From DAOULY01 sp034414595 (GTDB lineage Bacteria > Chloroflexota > Dehalococcoidia > SZUA-161 > JAUWZY01), in NCBI GenBank assembly GCA_034414595.1, contig DAOULY010000016.1, positions 1 through 64,000 of the forward strand: a DNA stretch of 64,000 bases, read 5' to 3'. A model generated the notes under the pieces. That model saw only the letters and a list, made by a program, of their open reading frames with translations. It ran no database searches and was not told the DNA's origin. How positions within the stretch are numbered: position 1 is the first letter of the stretch; each line of letters opens with the position of its first letter. The translations under genes were made by a program, and so were the position numbers. Positions 8,699 through 17,434 of this stretch are shown piece after piece.

Positions 8699-9901
8699 AT
8701 GAGCAAGACCATAGTCCTTCTCAGTACACTGGACACCAAGGGGATAGAGCTGGGCTATGTCAGGGAGCAGATCAGAGCACAGGGCTACGAGACGGTACTG
8801 ATAGATGTCGGCACACTGGGTGCGCCGTTGCTCGAGCCTGACATCGGACGGGAGCGGTTAGCGGAGGCTGCTGGAGTGAGAGCTGGAGAGCTTGCCCAGA
8901 TGAGGCAAGAAGATGCCGTGGAATTGATGGCCGAGGAGGCGAGCAAGGTGGTCCAGGAGCTTTACCGCTCGGGGAGGCTCGATGGTATCCTGGCACTGGG
9001 CGGGTCGATGGGGACTTCAATAGCTGGTCCAGCGATGCAGGTCTTGCCTGTAGGTGTACCCAAGGTGATCGTCTCCACAGTTGCCTCTGGAGACATATCG
9101 CCTTACGTAGGCACGAGGGATATCGCTATGATCTCGTCGGTAGCCGATATAGCGGGCTTGAATCGCGTGACGAGGAGGCTTCTAAGCACGGCTGCTGGAG
9201 CCATAGTGGGCATGGTGGGTATGGACCCTGGCCCATTGTCCACTGACAAACTTCTCATTGCGGCCTCAATTCGCGGTGACATGTCAACTTGCCTGAAAAT
9301 GGTGAGGGAGATTCTTGAGGAACACGGGTGTGAGGTGGTGGCTTTTCCTGCTGTGGGCAGCGGTGGTAGGGCTCTTGAGGAATGGGCTGCTGAGGGATTA
9401 CTTGATGGAGTGTTTGACCTTGCTCCCGCTGAGGTAGCCGAGAACATATTTGGCAGCCTCCTGGATGCTGGCCCGGACAGGCTGGAAGCAGCGGGAAGAA
9501 GGGGCATTCCTCAGCTCATCGTCCCTGGCGGCGTCAATCATATTTGCTTCTCGGGGGAAGATGCGATTCCGAAGCATTTCAAGGGGCGCAAGGGGGGGAG
9601 AACGCACGGTAAGAGTATGATTACGGTATGGCTGAGCTCTGAGGAGATGGCCCTTGTGGGCAGGGTGGTGGCTGAGAAGCTCAACAAGGCCATCGGCCCC
9701 ACAGCGGTGATTATACCCAAAGGCGGCTTTGGTGCTGGGGGTTGGGAGGGCGATCCTGATCGCAATTCTGCCTTTGCTGAGGCATTGAAGAAGCACCTCA
9801 AGCCGGAAGTGAAGTTCGTCGAGGTCGCTGCTCATATCAACGACAGGATGTTCGTTGAAAATGCTGCTGCGTTGCTCCTTGAACTGCTTCATCAGCATTG
9901 A
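8699..9901 (+). CDS. Tm-1-like ATP-binding domain protein (UPF0261), tandem copy 1
   Basis: A 400-aa protein of the UPF0261/Tm-1 N-domain family, named after the tomato mosaic virus resistance protein. The hallmark N-terminus STLDTKGIELGYVREQI and the glycine-rich LALGGSMGTSIAGPAM nucleotide-binding region near residue 100 are present, as is the conserved IGPTAVIIPKGGFG near 335. The plant C-terminal TIM-barrel domain is absent, as usual for single-domain bacterial members. The reaction catalysed is not known. Bacterial homologues often sit in catabolic clusters. It starts at ATG 8699 after GAGGGGAGCC. It is nearly identical over long stretches to the next gene and more distant from the copies at 41604 and 63431. 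Confidence 0.88.
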   Translation: MSKTIVLLSTLDTKGIELGYVREQIRAQGYETVLIDVGTLGAPLLEPDIGRERLAEAAGVRAGELAQMRQEDAVELMAEEASKVVQELYRSGRLDGILALGGSMGTSIAGPAMQVLPVGVPKVIVSTVASGDISPYVGTRDIAMISSVADIAGLNRVTRRLLSTAAGAIVGMVGMDPGPLSTDKLLIAASIRGDMSTCLKMVREILEEHGCEVVAFPAVGSGGRALEEWAAEGLLDGVFDLAPAEVAENIFGSLLDAGPDRLEAAGRRGIPQLIVPGGVNHICFSGEDAIPKHFKGRKGGRTHGKSMITVWLSSEEMALVGRVVAEKLNKAIGPTAVIIPKGGFGAGGWEGDPDRNSAFAEALKKHLKPEVKFVEVAAHINDRMFVENAAALLLELLHQH

Positions 9902-9988
9902 ATTCAAAGGGAACCTGCTGATTAGTGCCTCGGCCATAGGTTAACAGATCACCTTGAATGACACTATGGCTATTGTTCTGGCGGAATG

Positions 9989-9997
9989 TGTTATAGT
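9989..9997 (+). promoter_or_regulatory. Extended -10 promoter of Tm-1-like copy 2
   Basis: TG-T-TATAGT, the duplicated counterpart of the element at 8619-8627, within an 80-base leader almost identical to the first copy. Confidence 0.5.
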
Positions 9998-10068
9998 TAG
10001 GGAACGCAGTGCTGCAAGACCGAGGGAAAGAAGCACGAGGTTAAACCTGAAGCGAGGAGAGCCGAAAG

Positions 10069-11268
10069 ATGAGCAAGACCATAGTCCTTCTCAGCACACT
10101 GGACACCAAGGGGATAGAGCTGGGCTATGTCAGGGAGCAGATCAGAGCACAGGGCTATGAGACGGTACTGATAGATGTCGGCACACTGGGTGCGCCGTTG
10201 CTCGAGCCTGACATCGGACGGGAGCGGTTAGCGGAGGCTGCTGGAGTGAGAGCTGAAGGGCTTGCCCAGATGAAGCAAGAAGATGCCGTGGAATTGATGG
10301 CCGAGGAGGTGAGCAAGGTGGTCCAGGAGCTTTACCGCTCGGGGAGGCTCGATGGTATCCTGGCACTGGGCGGGTCGATGGGGACTTCGATAGCTGGGCC
10401 AGCAATGCAGGTCTTGCCTGTAGGTGTACCCAAGGTAATCGTCTCTACAGTTGCCTCTGGAGACGTCTCCCTTTACGTAGGCACGAGGGATATCACTATG
10501 ATCTCGTCGGTAGCCGATATCGCGGGCTTGAATCGCGTGACGAGGAGGCTTCTAAGCACTGCTGCTGGAGCCGTAGTGGGCATGGTTGGTATGGACCCTG
10601 GCCCATCGTCCACTGACAAACCCCTCATTGCGGCCTCAATTCGTGGAGATAAGTTGCCTTGCCTGAACATGGTGAGGGAGATTCTTGAGGAACACGGATG
10701 TGAGGTGGTGGCTTTTCCTGCTGTGGGCAGCGGTGGTAGGGCTCTTGAGGAATGGGCTGCTGAGGGAGTATTTGAGGGAGTGTTTGACCTTGCTCCCGCT
10801 GAGGTAACCGATCACCTATTTGGCGGCCTCCTGGATGCTGGCCCGGACAGGCTGGAAGCAGCGGGAAGAAGGGGTATTCCTCAGCTCATCGTCCCCGGGA
10901 GCGTTCATCTCCTTTGCTTCTCGGGGGAAGATGCGATTCCGCAGCATCGTAAGGCGCGCAAGCGGAGAACGCACGGTAAGAGTATGATTACGACATGGCT
11001 GAACTCTGAGGAGACGGCCCTTGTGGGCAGGGTGGTGGCTGAGAAGCTCAACAAGGCTATCGGCCCCACAGCGGTGATTATACCCAAAGGCGGCTTTGGT
11101 GGCGGGGGCTGGGAGGGCGATCCTGAGTCTGAGGCGGCCTTTGCTGAGGCATTGAAGAAGCATCTAAAGCCGGAAGTGAAGTTCGTCGAGGTAGCTGCTC
11201 ATGTCAACGACAGGATGTTTGCCGAACAGGCTGCTGCGTTGCTCCTTGAACTGCTACATCAGCATTGA
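10069..11268 (+). CDS. Tm-1-like ATP-binding domain protein (UPF0261), tandem copy 2
   Basis: A 399-aa paralogue of the preceding gene with the same start context and the same STLDTKGIELGYV and LGGSMGTSIAGPAM motifs. Differences cluster in three places: around residue 185 (RGDKLPCLNM versus RGDMSTCLKM), residues 235-250, and a loop near 285-300, where this copy has HLLCFSGEDAIPQHRKAR and is one residue shorter. The remainder is almost unchanged. Clustered change in loops after duplication may mean altered substrate choice. Function is unknown. Confidence 0.88.
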   Translation: MSKTIVLLSTLDTKGIELGYVREQIRAQGYETVLIDVGTLGAPLLEPDIGRERLAEAAGVRAEGLAQMKQEDAVELMAEEVSKVVQELYRSGRLDGILALGGSMGTSIAGPAMQVLPVGVPKVIVSTVASGDVSLYVGTRDITMISSVADIAGLNRVTRRLLSTAAGAVVGMVGMDPGPSSTDKPLIAASIRGDKLPCLNMVREILEEHGCEVVAFPAVGSGGRALEEWAAEGVFEGVFDLAPAEVTDHLFGGLLDAGPDRLEAAGRRGIPQLIVPGSVHLLCFSGEDAIPQHRKARKRRTHGKSMITTWLNSEETALVGRVVAEKLNKAIGPTAVIIPKGGFGGGGWEGDPESEAAFAEALKKHLKPEVKFVEVAAHVNDRMFAEQAAALLLELLHQH

Positions 11269-11578
11269 ATTCAAAAGGAACTTGCTGATTAGTGCCTTGG
11301 CTGTAGGTTAATAGATAACGTTGGCTGGACACTATGGCTATTGTTCAGGTTTGAACCCAGCGGTGGTATAATTGCCGCAACATGGTGTGGAGAGGGCAAG
11401 GGTTTGACAGAAGTCAGAAATTGGCTAAAATACAAGTGAGTTTATTGGTGGAATAATGGGACTATGTAAGGTATTAGGAAGGAGGTGGGAGACTTAGGAA
11501 GAAAAGCTTGCAGACGCGATAAAGGGCAGTCAATATTCAGGAAAACCAAAACAACCTAACTTAGGAGGATAAAGTAAA
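11269..11578. other. Intergenic region with tail of duplication and candidate promoter
   Basis: The first about 78 bases are the 3' flank of the duplicated Tm-1-like unit. A TATAAT hexamer lies at 11367-11372, with only a poor -35 upstream. The leader then runs about 200 bases to the GTG start at 11579, preceded by TTAGGAGGATAA. No gene or obvious RNA structure was seen in it. Confidence 0.4.
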
Positions 11579-13228
11579 GTGCCGTATGATATGCCCATAT
11601 ATGATTACGATGAGAAGAGGGACGGAAAGGACTGTTGGCTTCATGGTGCGCAGTGGGCGACACCACCGTGGACGCCACTCTTTCTTTCCATGTGGTTTAA
11701 CGTTGGCGTCCGCCATGGTTGCACCTGGGGCTATGACAAGGACAAACTACCCACGACCAAGGGCTTGGACTTCAAACTGAAGGATGGCCAGTTCTACATA
11801 ACCTCTATGGTGACCACTGAAGAGGAGAGGAAGGAACGTGAGCCGATGTGGAGGGAACGGGTGGCACCGATCCTGGAGGACCCTTTTGGACATTGGGAAC
11901 GTCTGCGTCAGGAGCTGGTGCAACTCTTTGAGCCTTTTGCTGAGGTCAACTTAGAGAAGTTGAGCGATTGCGAGCTGGTAACGCATCTCCAGAAGTGCTT
12001 TGAAGTCCAGATGAGAGTGAACGAGATCCACAACTGGCCCATGGTGACCTTCAATCATCTGGTTTTCCTTTTCCAGGACATATTTCAGCAGGTCACCGGC
12101 ATCCCTACCTGGGACCCTAAGTATTCGAAGCTGATGTCAGGCTTTAACACCTCGATACTCCAGGCTAACCGGGAATTGGCCGGGCTTGCTACCAGTGCCA
12201 TCGAGCTTGGTTTGAGGGAGCTTTTCGATAGCTTGGCCCCGGAGGGACTGCTTTCCAGGCTGGAGGAAAGCGACGCTGGAAGGAAATGGCTTGGCCAATT
12301 GCAGCAATATCTCAAGGTGTGGGGCCTGAGACGGGCGCGGGTCCAGGAGATCTGTGTCCCTACCTGGCGGGAGAAACCAAGCTTGGCCATACCGGAGGTC
12401 AAGAAGCTTATGGCTGTGGAAGGGGTTTATGCCCCGGAAGTGGTGCGGGAGCGATTGGTCAAGGAGAGGGAGGAGACGGAGAAGGAAGTCCTCGCCCTGG
12501 TTCCTGAAGAGCAAAAAGAATGGTTTACCAAGCTGATGAGGGCTGCCCAGGCTGGATCCCTTTTCAGTGAGGACCACGTCTACTACTGTGAGTACAATTT
12601 CCCCTCCATATGGCGACTGGCTGCTATCGAAGCTGGCAAGAGATTCGTCGGGCACGGGATTCTGGATGATCCAGAAGATGTGATATACATGCTGCAATGG
12701 GAAATAGTGTATGTGCTTTCGCTTGGTGGCAGATATGATTTGCGCCCGCTGGTGAAGAGGCGCAAGGAGGAATACGAGAGGAATTGCCAGACTGAAGCGC
12801 CATTGTTTATTGGCGATATGACCAAGGCGGCTGCGATGGCGGCAGCGGATCCGATACTTGCTATCGGTGGAGCCCCACCTATTGCTGCTCCTGAGGATGT
12901 GGGGGCTACCGTGGTCGGCGCTGCCGGGGCTCCTGGGGTCGTTGAGGGAACCGCCCGCGTGATCATGTCGTTTAACGATCTGGACCAGCTTCAGCCTGGC
13001 GAGATCCTGGTGACGATATTTACCGCTGCTGAGTGGACACCTGCCTTTAGCATAATCAAAGCGGTGGTAACGGATGTGGGAGGGACCCTCTGCCATGCCG
13101 CCATACTGGCGCGGGAGTATGGGATTCCTGCAGTCGTGGGCACGCAGGCGGGGACCAGCAAGATCAAGACAGGACAGAAGATAAAGGTCGATGGCAACAT
13201 GCTGAGAGTCAATGTCATCGGTGAGTGA
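11579..13228 (+). CDS. PEP-utiliser swivel (mobile) domain protein, paralogue 1
   Basis: A 549-aa protein with a GTG start after TTAGGAGGATAA. The C-terminal 95 residues are a PEP-utilising-enzyme mobile domain (PF00391): GTARVIMSFNDLDQLQPGEI, then GGTLCHAAILAREYGIPAVV with the phosphorylatable histidine, then TGQKIKVDG. In PEP synthase, PPDK and phenylphosphate synthase this domain swings a phosphohistidine between an ATP-grasp and an acceptor site. The remaining about 430 residues, rich in charged helices, match no domain I know. No ATP-grasp (PPDK_N) protein or PEP-binding barrel is encoded nearby. It precedes a 2-hydroxyacyl-CoA dehydratase-like gene, which may be a functional partner. 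Two more full paralogues follow at 17435 and 19571. Confidence 0.85.
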   Translation: MPYDMPIYDYDEKRDGKDCWLHGAQWATPPWTPLFLSMWFNVGVRHGCTWGYDKDKLPTTKGLDFKLKDGQFYITSMVTTEEERKEREPMWRERVAPILEDPFGHWERLRQELVQLFEPFAEVNLEKLSDCELVTHLQKCFEVQMRVNEIHNWPMVTFNHLVFLFQDIFQQVTGIPTWDPKYSKLMSGFNTSILQANRELAGLATSAIELGLRELFDSLAPEGLLSRLEESDAGRKWLGQLQQYLKVWGLRRARVQEICVPTWREKPSLAIPEVKKLMAVEGVYAPEVVRERLVKEREETEKEVLALVPEEQKEWFTKLMRAAQAGSLFSEDHVYYCEYNFPSIWRLAAIEAGKRFVGHGILDDPEDVIYMLQWEIVYVLSLGGRYDLRPLVKRRKEEYERNCQTEAPLFIGDMTKAAAMAAADPILAIGGAPPIAAPEDVGATVVGAAGAPGVVEGTARVIMSFNDLDQLQPGEILVTIFTAAEWTPAFSIIKAVVTDVGGTLCHAAILAREYGIPAVVGTQAGTSKIKTGQKIKVDGNMLRVNVIGE

Positions 13229-13531
13229 TTGACACAAAGACGGTAACCATTCGGCTCCTTTATGGTGCCAGATTGGGGGAGAAGCTGCTGTGGGGCAAGG
13301 TGGGAAAAGTGGTAGTTTCCTACCCTATCTATCGTGGATTGGGTTGCTTAGGGCATCATTGAAAATTCAGCAGCAATAGTGTACCTTTAGTGTTGAGCAG
13401 AGCGCAGTGTGGTGGGTTGAGCGGGTCTCTCGATGCCGAGGCAGGAAGCAAACTGCAATGTTGAGGAAATCGGGGCTCCAAGCACCGATGTGGGGCCTTT
13501 ATAGAGGAGATGATTAAGGAGGGAGTGAAAA
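13229..13531. other. Intergenic region without visible gene
   Basis: About 300 bases between the swivel protein and the dehydratase-like gene. A strong ribosome binding site (AAGGAGGGAGTG) precedes the next ATG. I see no supported open frame, terminator or RNA. Confidence 0.5.
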
Positions 13532-14929
13532 ATGTATTATAGCGATGTGCTGAAGCTGTGTGGCTTCGATGATAGCGATATCCAGCAGGAACAGCCAAGG
13601 ATCGATGAGACCTTCAGAATCTTGGGGCTGGGCCCTGAGGATATGAAGCATGCTGAGGACTGGATAAGAGAGAGCTATGATATTGAGTTGGCGGGTGTCA
13701 GGAAGAACTTGGGCGTATGGATCAGGACGCTGGTCGATCTGGTGCTGGGCCGCAAGGAGGGAAAGACGCTTATCTATTATGCCTTTCCTTCTATTGGCGG
13801 GCTCGGGTTCACCACCTCACTATTAGGTGGTGAGAACACACTCTGTATCTGCCCTGAGTTTGTGCTACTGGTGGCTCTGGGCGGGATATTGGATAAGATC
13901 GATCCCATTCTGGAGGCAGGCGAGGAGAATGCAATACCTCCGGCACGGGCCATGTGCGGCCTCAACAAGATACGTGCTGGCTCTCTGATCAAGGGCATCA
14001 TCCCCAAACCAGATTGTCTCTTAGCTTCGAGCTTCTTCTGTGACCAAGGGCCGAAAACAGACGACTGGCTCAAGGAGGCCTTGAACATTCCCTGGGTGAT
14101 CACCGATAACGTCATTGACTCGTACTGGGGTGAGTACCCCAGCTATAAACCAGAGCGCGTTTCATACCTTGGCACAGAGATAAACGAGACATTTGACGGG
14201 CTGATGGAGGTATTGGGAAAGCAGATCAGCGAGAGCGACTGGGCTATCTATAACGAACGGCACGGCAAGTTTGTATCTTTGCTGCAGAAGATCAATGACC
14301 TTATGAGAGCAGATCCGATACCGATGGAAATGGGATCCCTTCAGTTGGTACGTCTCTGCCGCAATGGCGTAAACCTCAAGCAGTTCCCGCTGGCCCTCGA
14401 GGCCATGGAGACCCTGATCCCGGAGATGGAGCAAAGGGTCGCCGAAGGCAAAGGTCCCGTGCCCAAGGGGTCACCCAGGGTATACAGCTGCCTGTTCCCA
14501 CCCAGGGATACGTCTCTAATCCGCTTGATTGAGGGATCGGGCATCGCTGTGCCCGTCACCTTTCTAACCTATGATGCACCCCTCGTTGGTTTTCAATCCA
14601 GCTACCCCACCATTGGTGAGAAACGAGCTGAATTGGAACTGTGGAAGGGGTTGTTCCATAGCACATCTGGCTTCCTACACTGGGTCAAGCAGGGCTGCCG
14701 AGACTGGAATTTAGACGGTGTGATCTGGACCTGGGCTAATCACTGTCGGCCCTGGGTTCTCAGTGCCTTCACCTTCAAGAAAGCAATAGAGGAGGAGCTG
14801 GGGATCCCGGTGCTAAGCTTGGAGCTCGATTGGTGGGATAACAGAACTTACAGTGCAGAGGCGATGCGGACCAGGATCGAGACCTTCGCTCAGTTGCTCA
14901 ACGCGAGGAAAGCCAGCGTAGTAAAATAG
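13532..14929 (+). CDS. 2-hydroxyacyl-CoA dehydratase D-component-like protein, paralogue 2
   Basis: A 465-aa paralogue of the partial gene at the left edge. Shared features are the N-terminal helix with SYDIELAGVRKNLG, the three cysteine contexts (ARAMCGLNK, SSFFCDQGP, ANHCRPWVLS) and the C-terminal GIPVLSLELDWWDNR. In HgdB-type subunits such cysteines ligate the [4Fe-4S] cluster where the substrate ketyl radical forms. No HgdA/C-type partner or ATP-dependent activase is encoded in the window, so either partners are elsewhere or the protein works alone, perhaps with the swivel proteins on either side. Start ATG follows AAGGAGGGAGTGAAA. Confidence 0.82.
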   Translation: MYYSDVLKLCGFDDSDIQQEQPRIDETFRILGLGPEDMKHAEDWIRESYDIELAGVRKNLGVWIRTLVDLVLGRKEGKTLIYYAFPSIGGLGFTTSLLGGENTLCICPEFVLLVALGGILDKIDPILEAGEENAIPPARAMCGLNKIRAGSLIKGIIPKPDCLLASSFFCDQGPKTDDWLKEALNIPWVITDNVIDSYWGEYPSYKPERVSYLGTEINETFDGLMEVLGKQISESDWAIYNERHGKFVSLLQKINDLMRADPIPMEMGSLQLVRLCRNGVNLKQFPLALEAMETLIPEMEQRVAEGKGPVPKGSPRVYSCLFPPRDTSLIRLIEGSGIAVPVTFLTYDAPLVGFQSSYPTIGEKRAELELWKGLFHSTSGFLHWVKQGCRDWNLDGVIWTWANHCRPWVLSAFTFKKAIEEELGIPVLSLELDWWDNRTYSAEAMRTRIETFAQLLNARKASVVK

Positions 14930-14968
14930 TCAGACCTGTTGAGTTGCGATTTGTAGCGAATCTTGTCT

Positions 14969-15676
14969 CTATCTGGATATCTTAATCAGTTCCTTTAACC
15001 TGGCAACTGCTTGGGGCACTACCTCTCCTATTCTTTCCTCAAAGCGCAGATGCGCAACTTGGTCGAATGGAGTCTCACCCTGGTTTACGATCACCAGCCG
15101 GGCTCCAGATTCCAAAGCCACTTTAGGCATGTCGGCAGCGGGAGTGACCACCAAGCTGGAGCCGCAGACCAGGAAAAGGTCGCAGCGCTGTGAATGCCAG
15201 TAGGAATCTGCTAAATCTTTCGGGGGCAGGGTCTGACCAAAGTTGACTACGCTGGAGACTAATTCACCGCCACATGAGGGGCAGCTGGTCAAGCCTGTGG
15301 GTTTGTCCACCTGGGTTTGGCACCGCGTGCATCTCAGTTTAGCGGTATTGCCGTGCAACTCCGCCAGCAGATCCGGGCGGATCCCTGACCTCAAGTGAAG
15401 ATTGTCCACGTTTTGTGAGATGAGGAAGCCCAGCTTGCCCAGCTTCTGCAGTTCCACTATAGCCATGTGCCCTGAATTGGGCTCTACGGAAGAATAGGGG
15501 CGAGGTTTCGGAGGTAGACCTCGTTCCCGGCGTGTCCAGACCCCGTCTGGCCCTCGGAAGTCAGAGAGACCTGACTCAGTGCTGATCCCGGCACCTGTGA
15601 ACACCACCAGGTGTTTTGCCGCAAACATCCATTGGGCTAAAGTCTCGATTCGACTATCCAGTTCTGCCGATGCCAT
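14969..15676 (-). CDS. Sirtuin (SIR2 family NAD-dependent deacylase), SIRT6/7-like
   Basis: A 235-aa sirtuin, complete relative to bacterial CobB. The NAD-binding GAGISTESGLSDFRGPDGVW, the QNVDNLHLRSG loop, the catalytic histidine in ELHGN and a zinc site (CTRCQTQ...CPSCGG) are all present. The GPDGVWTRRERGL segment and HLRSG look more like eukaryotic SIRT6/7 than classic CobB. It would remove acyl groups from lysines, producing nicotinamide and O-acyl-ADP-ribose. A macro-domain protein that could process this product lies about 1 kb away on the other strand, with an alpha/beta hydrolase between. Confidence 0.92.
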   Translation of the reverse strand: MASAELDSRIETLAQWMFAAKHLVVFTGAGISTESGLSDFRGPDGVWTRRERGLPPKPRPYSSVEPNSGHMAIVELQKLGKLGFLISQNVDNLHLRSGIRPDLLAELHGNTAKLRCTRCQTQVDKPTGLTSCPSCGGELVSSVVNFGQTLPPKDLADSYWHSQRCDLFLVCGSSLVVTPAADMPKVALESGARLVIVNQGETPFDQVAHLRFEERIGEVVPQAVARLKELIKISR

Positions 15677-15862
15677 TTGCCTTCCTAGCTTGGCTACCGG
15701 CGCAGTACTCCTTCATGAGACATTCTGCGCATACATTTATTTGCTTTGACTTACTCATACCTCCTCAAAACAGCGGATAGCTGCACAATCCAACTATTAA
15801 ACATTATAATGGATTTCGACGGCCAGCATAAGCAGCCGAAGTGTGTGAGGAGCGTGGATGTT

Positions 15863-16642
15863 ATGGATGAGTTCGCAGTTCTTGACCGCCCCGAGATTTT
15901 GCGGTTCATCTTCTATCCGAGGAGGGATTTTTCTCCAGAGCCCAGGGTGCCCAATGCTGTAACCCACTTCATCACTGTGGATGAAGAGGTCTCCATCTCC
16001 TGCCGCTTTTATTTCAATAATGACAAAGCTCCCAATGTTCTATTTTTTCACGGCAATGGTGAGATAGCCAGCGATTATGATAACATCGCTCCTCTTTTCA
16101 CGGGAATGGGCATCAACTTCTTCGTGGCCGACTACAGAGGTTATGGTCTCAGTGGGGGAGAACCGACATTCAGCGGTATGATAAGGGATGCCCATTTCAT
16201 ATTTAATGGCTGGGGGCAGATACTTAGTGAAAAAAGATGTTCTGGGAACCGTTTCGTCATGGGGCGTTCCTTGGGGAGTGCCTCCGCCATTGAGCTTGCC
16301 TATAGCTATCAGGACCAGATCAAGGGATTGATTGTAGAGAGTGGGTTTGCCGATATTATCAGGTTGCTTGCTTATATTGGGCTTCCGGTCGAGGCGCTCG
16401 GACTTGACCGGGTTAAGGCGTCTCTCAACCTTGAGCGGATACGGTATACTGCCATTCCCACTTTGATCATTCATGGAGAACATGATAGTCTCATTCCCCT
16501 CCAAGATGGCGAAGACCTCTACCGCAACTCTGGCGCCGAAGAAAAACGCTTGCTAATCATCCCTAAAGCTACTCATAATGACATCTTCCTCGTTGGCATG
16601 AATGAGTATCTGCATGCGATAAGAGAGTTTATCGAATTCTAA
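15863..16642 (+). CDS. Alpha/beta hydrolase
   Basis: A 259-aa alpha/beta hydrolase-fold protein. The oxyanion HGNGE motif, the nucleophile elbow GRSLGS with the serine, an acid in HGEHDSLIP and a terminal histidine in KATHND form a full catalytic set. A longer frame opens at TTG 15746, but ATG 15863 has GAGGAG ten bases upstream and gives the usual family N-terminus (MDEFAVLDRPEI). Substrate is unknown; it resembles YqkD/BAAT-like intracellular esterases. It is followed by the macro-domain gene after 19 bases, so the two are probably co-transcribed. Confidence 0.82.
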   Translation: MDEFAVLDRPEILRFIFYPRRDFSPEPRVPNAVTHFITVDEEVSISCRFYFNNDKAPNVLFFHGNGEIASDYDNIAPLFTGMGINFFVADYRGYGLSGGEPTFSGMIRDAHFIFNGWGQILSEKRCSGNRFVMGRSLGSASAIELAYSYQDQIKGLIVESGFADIIRLLAYIGLPVEALGLDRVKASLNLERIRYTAIPTLIIHGEHDSLIPLQDGEDLYRNSGAEEKRLLIIPKATHNDIFLVGMNEYLHAIREFIEF

Positions 16643-16661
16643 ATTCCTGAGGGGTGAAGAC

Positions 16662-17228
16662 ATGGAGAAGCAGACCACTGAGGTAATCGTAAACCAGACA
16701 AAGTTGTCACTATTGCAGGGGGATATCACGAAGCAGACAACGGATGCCATTGTCAATGCTGCCAACTCAAGCCTCATGGGTGGTGGTGGCGTGGATGGTG
16801 CCATCCATCGAGCCGGAGGGCCAGCCATCCTGGAGGAATGCAAGCAGATCGTATCCAAGCAAGGGCGTTTGCCTGCAGGTAAGGCGGTGATCACCACTGG
16901 AGGAAATCTCAAGGCAAAACACGTTATTCATACTGTTGGTCCGATCTGGCATGGTGGCACCAAAGGAGAGGCTGAGCTGCTGGCGAGCGCCTATCGGGAG
17001 AGCCTGAGGCTTGCCGTGGAGAAGGGACTACAGAGTATCTCATTCCCCTCGATAAGCACGGGCGCTTACGGCTACCCTGTGGCTGAAGCAGCAGAGGTAG
17101 CGCTGGATGCGGTAATTGCCTTCCTCGAGGAATTCACATCGCTCCAAGAGGTGAGCTTTGTTCTTTTTGATGCCAACACTTACTCGAGCTACCGTGATGC
17201 TTTGGAGAAGCTGTTGGCTGAAGAGTGA
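16662..17228 (+). CDS. Macro domain protein (O-acyl-ADP-ribose deacylase type)
   Basis: A 188-aa single macro domain. It has the ADP-ribose-binding GDITKQTTDAIVNAANSSL and the GGGGVDGAIHRAGG loop typical of MacroD/YmdB enzymes, then the STGAYGYP segment contacting the distal ribose. Such proteins hydrolyse O-acetyl-ADP-ribose or mono-ADP-ribosyl esters. The sirtuin at 14969-15676 would make O-acetyl-ADP-ribose, so the neighbourhood is coherent. ATG 16662 follows GAGGGGTGAAGAC. Confidence 0.93.
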   Translation: MEKQTTEVIVNQTKLSLLQGDITKQTTDAIVNAANSSLMGGGGVDGAIHRAGGPAILEECKQIVSKQGRLPAGKAVITTGGNLKAKHVIHTVGPIWHGGTKGEAELLASAYRESLRLAVEKGLQSISFPSISTGAYGYPVAEAAEVALDAVIAFLEEFTSLQEVSFVLFDANTYSSYRDALEKLLAEE

Positions 17229-17299
17229 AAGCAGTTTATCATAATGGCTGTTCTCACGTAGCTGGTCCACCTCATCAATTATCACCGAAAAGAAAGGGA

Positions 17300-17327
17300 T
17301 TGACAACCTTGGTGGGATGTGTATAAT
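17300..17327 (+). promoter_or_regulatory. Sigma-70-type promoter for swivel paralogue 2
   Basis: TTGACA at 17300-17305 and TATAAT at 17322-17327 with a 16-base spacer, both perfect consensus hexamers. The leader to the ATG at 17435 is about 100 bases and purine-rich. Confidence 0.8.
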
Positions 17328-17434
17328 CAGCGTTAACTAAACAAAATCCAGAGCAGAGAGAGGAGGTGGAAATCGAGGAGAAGGCGATGGAGGAAGCAGC
17401 AGGGTGAAGGATCAAAATAAAAAAGGAGGAGAAG

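Larger units (their letters stand above)
8617..11346 (+). repeat. Tandem duplication of a Tm-1-like gene with its promoter
   Basis: Two direct copies of about 1.36 kb, roughly 8617-9978 and 9987-11346, each holding a leader, a UPF0261/Tm-1-like gene and a short 3' flank. The offset is 1370 bp at the left side. Similarity begins abruptly at TGTGTTATAGTTAG (8617 and 9987) and ends near CACTATGGCTATTGTTC (9962 and 11330). Both leaders keep the same Shine-Dalgarno and extended -10 element. The duplication looks fairly recent since even the non-coding parts align. Confidence 0.9.

Noticed and set aside
12137..13237. 366-aa minus-strand open frame
   Set aside because: It lies wholly opposite the swivel-domain gene, has no ribosome site and no recognisable motif; it is a shadow of the coding frame.
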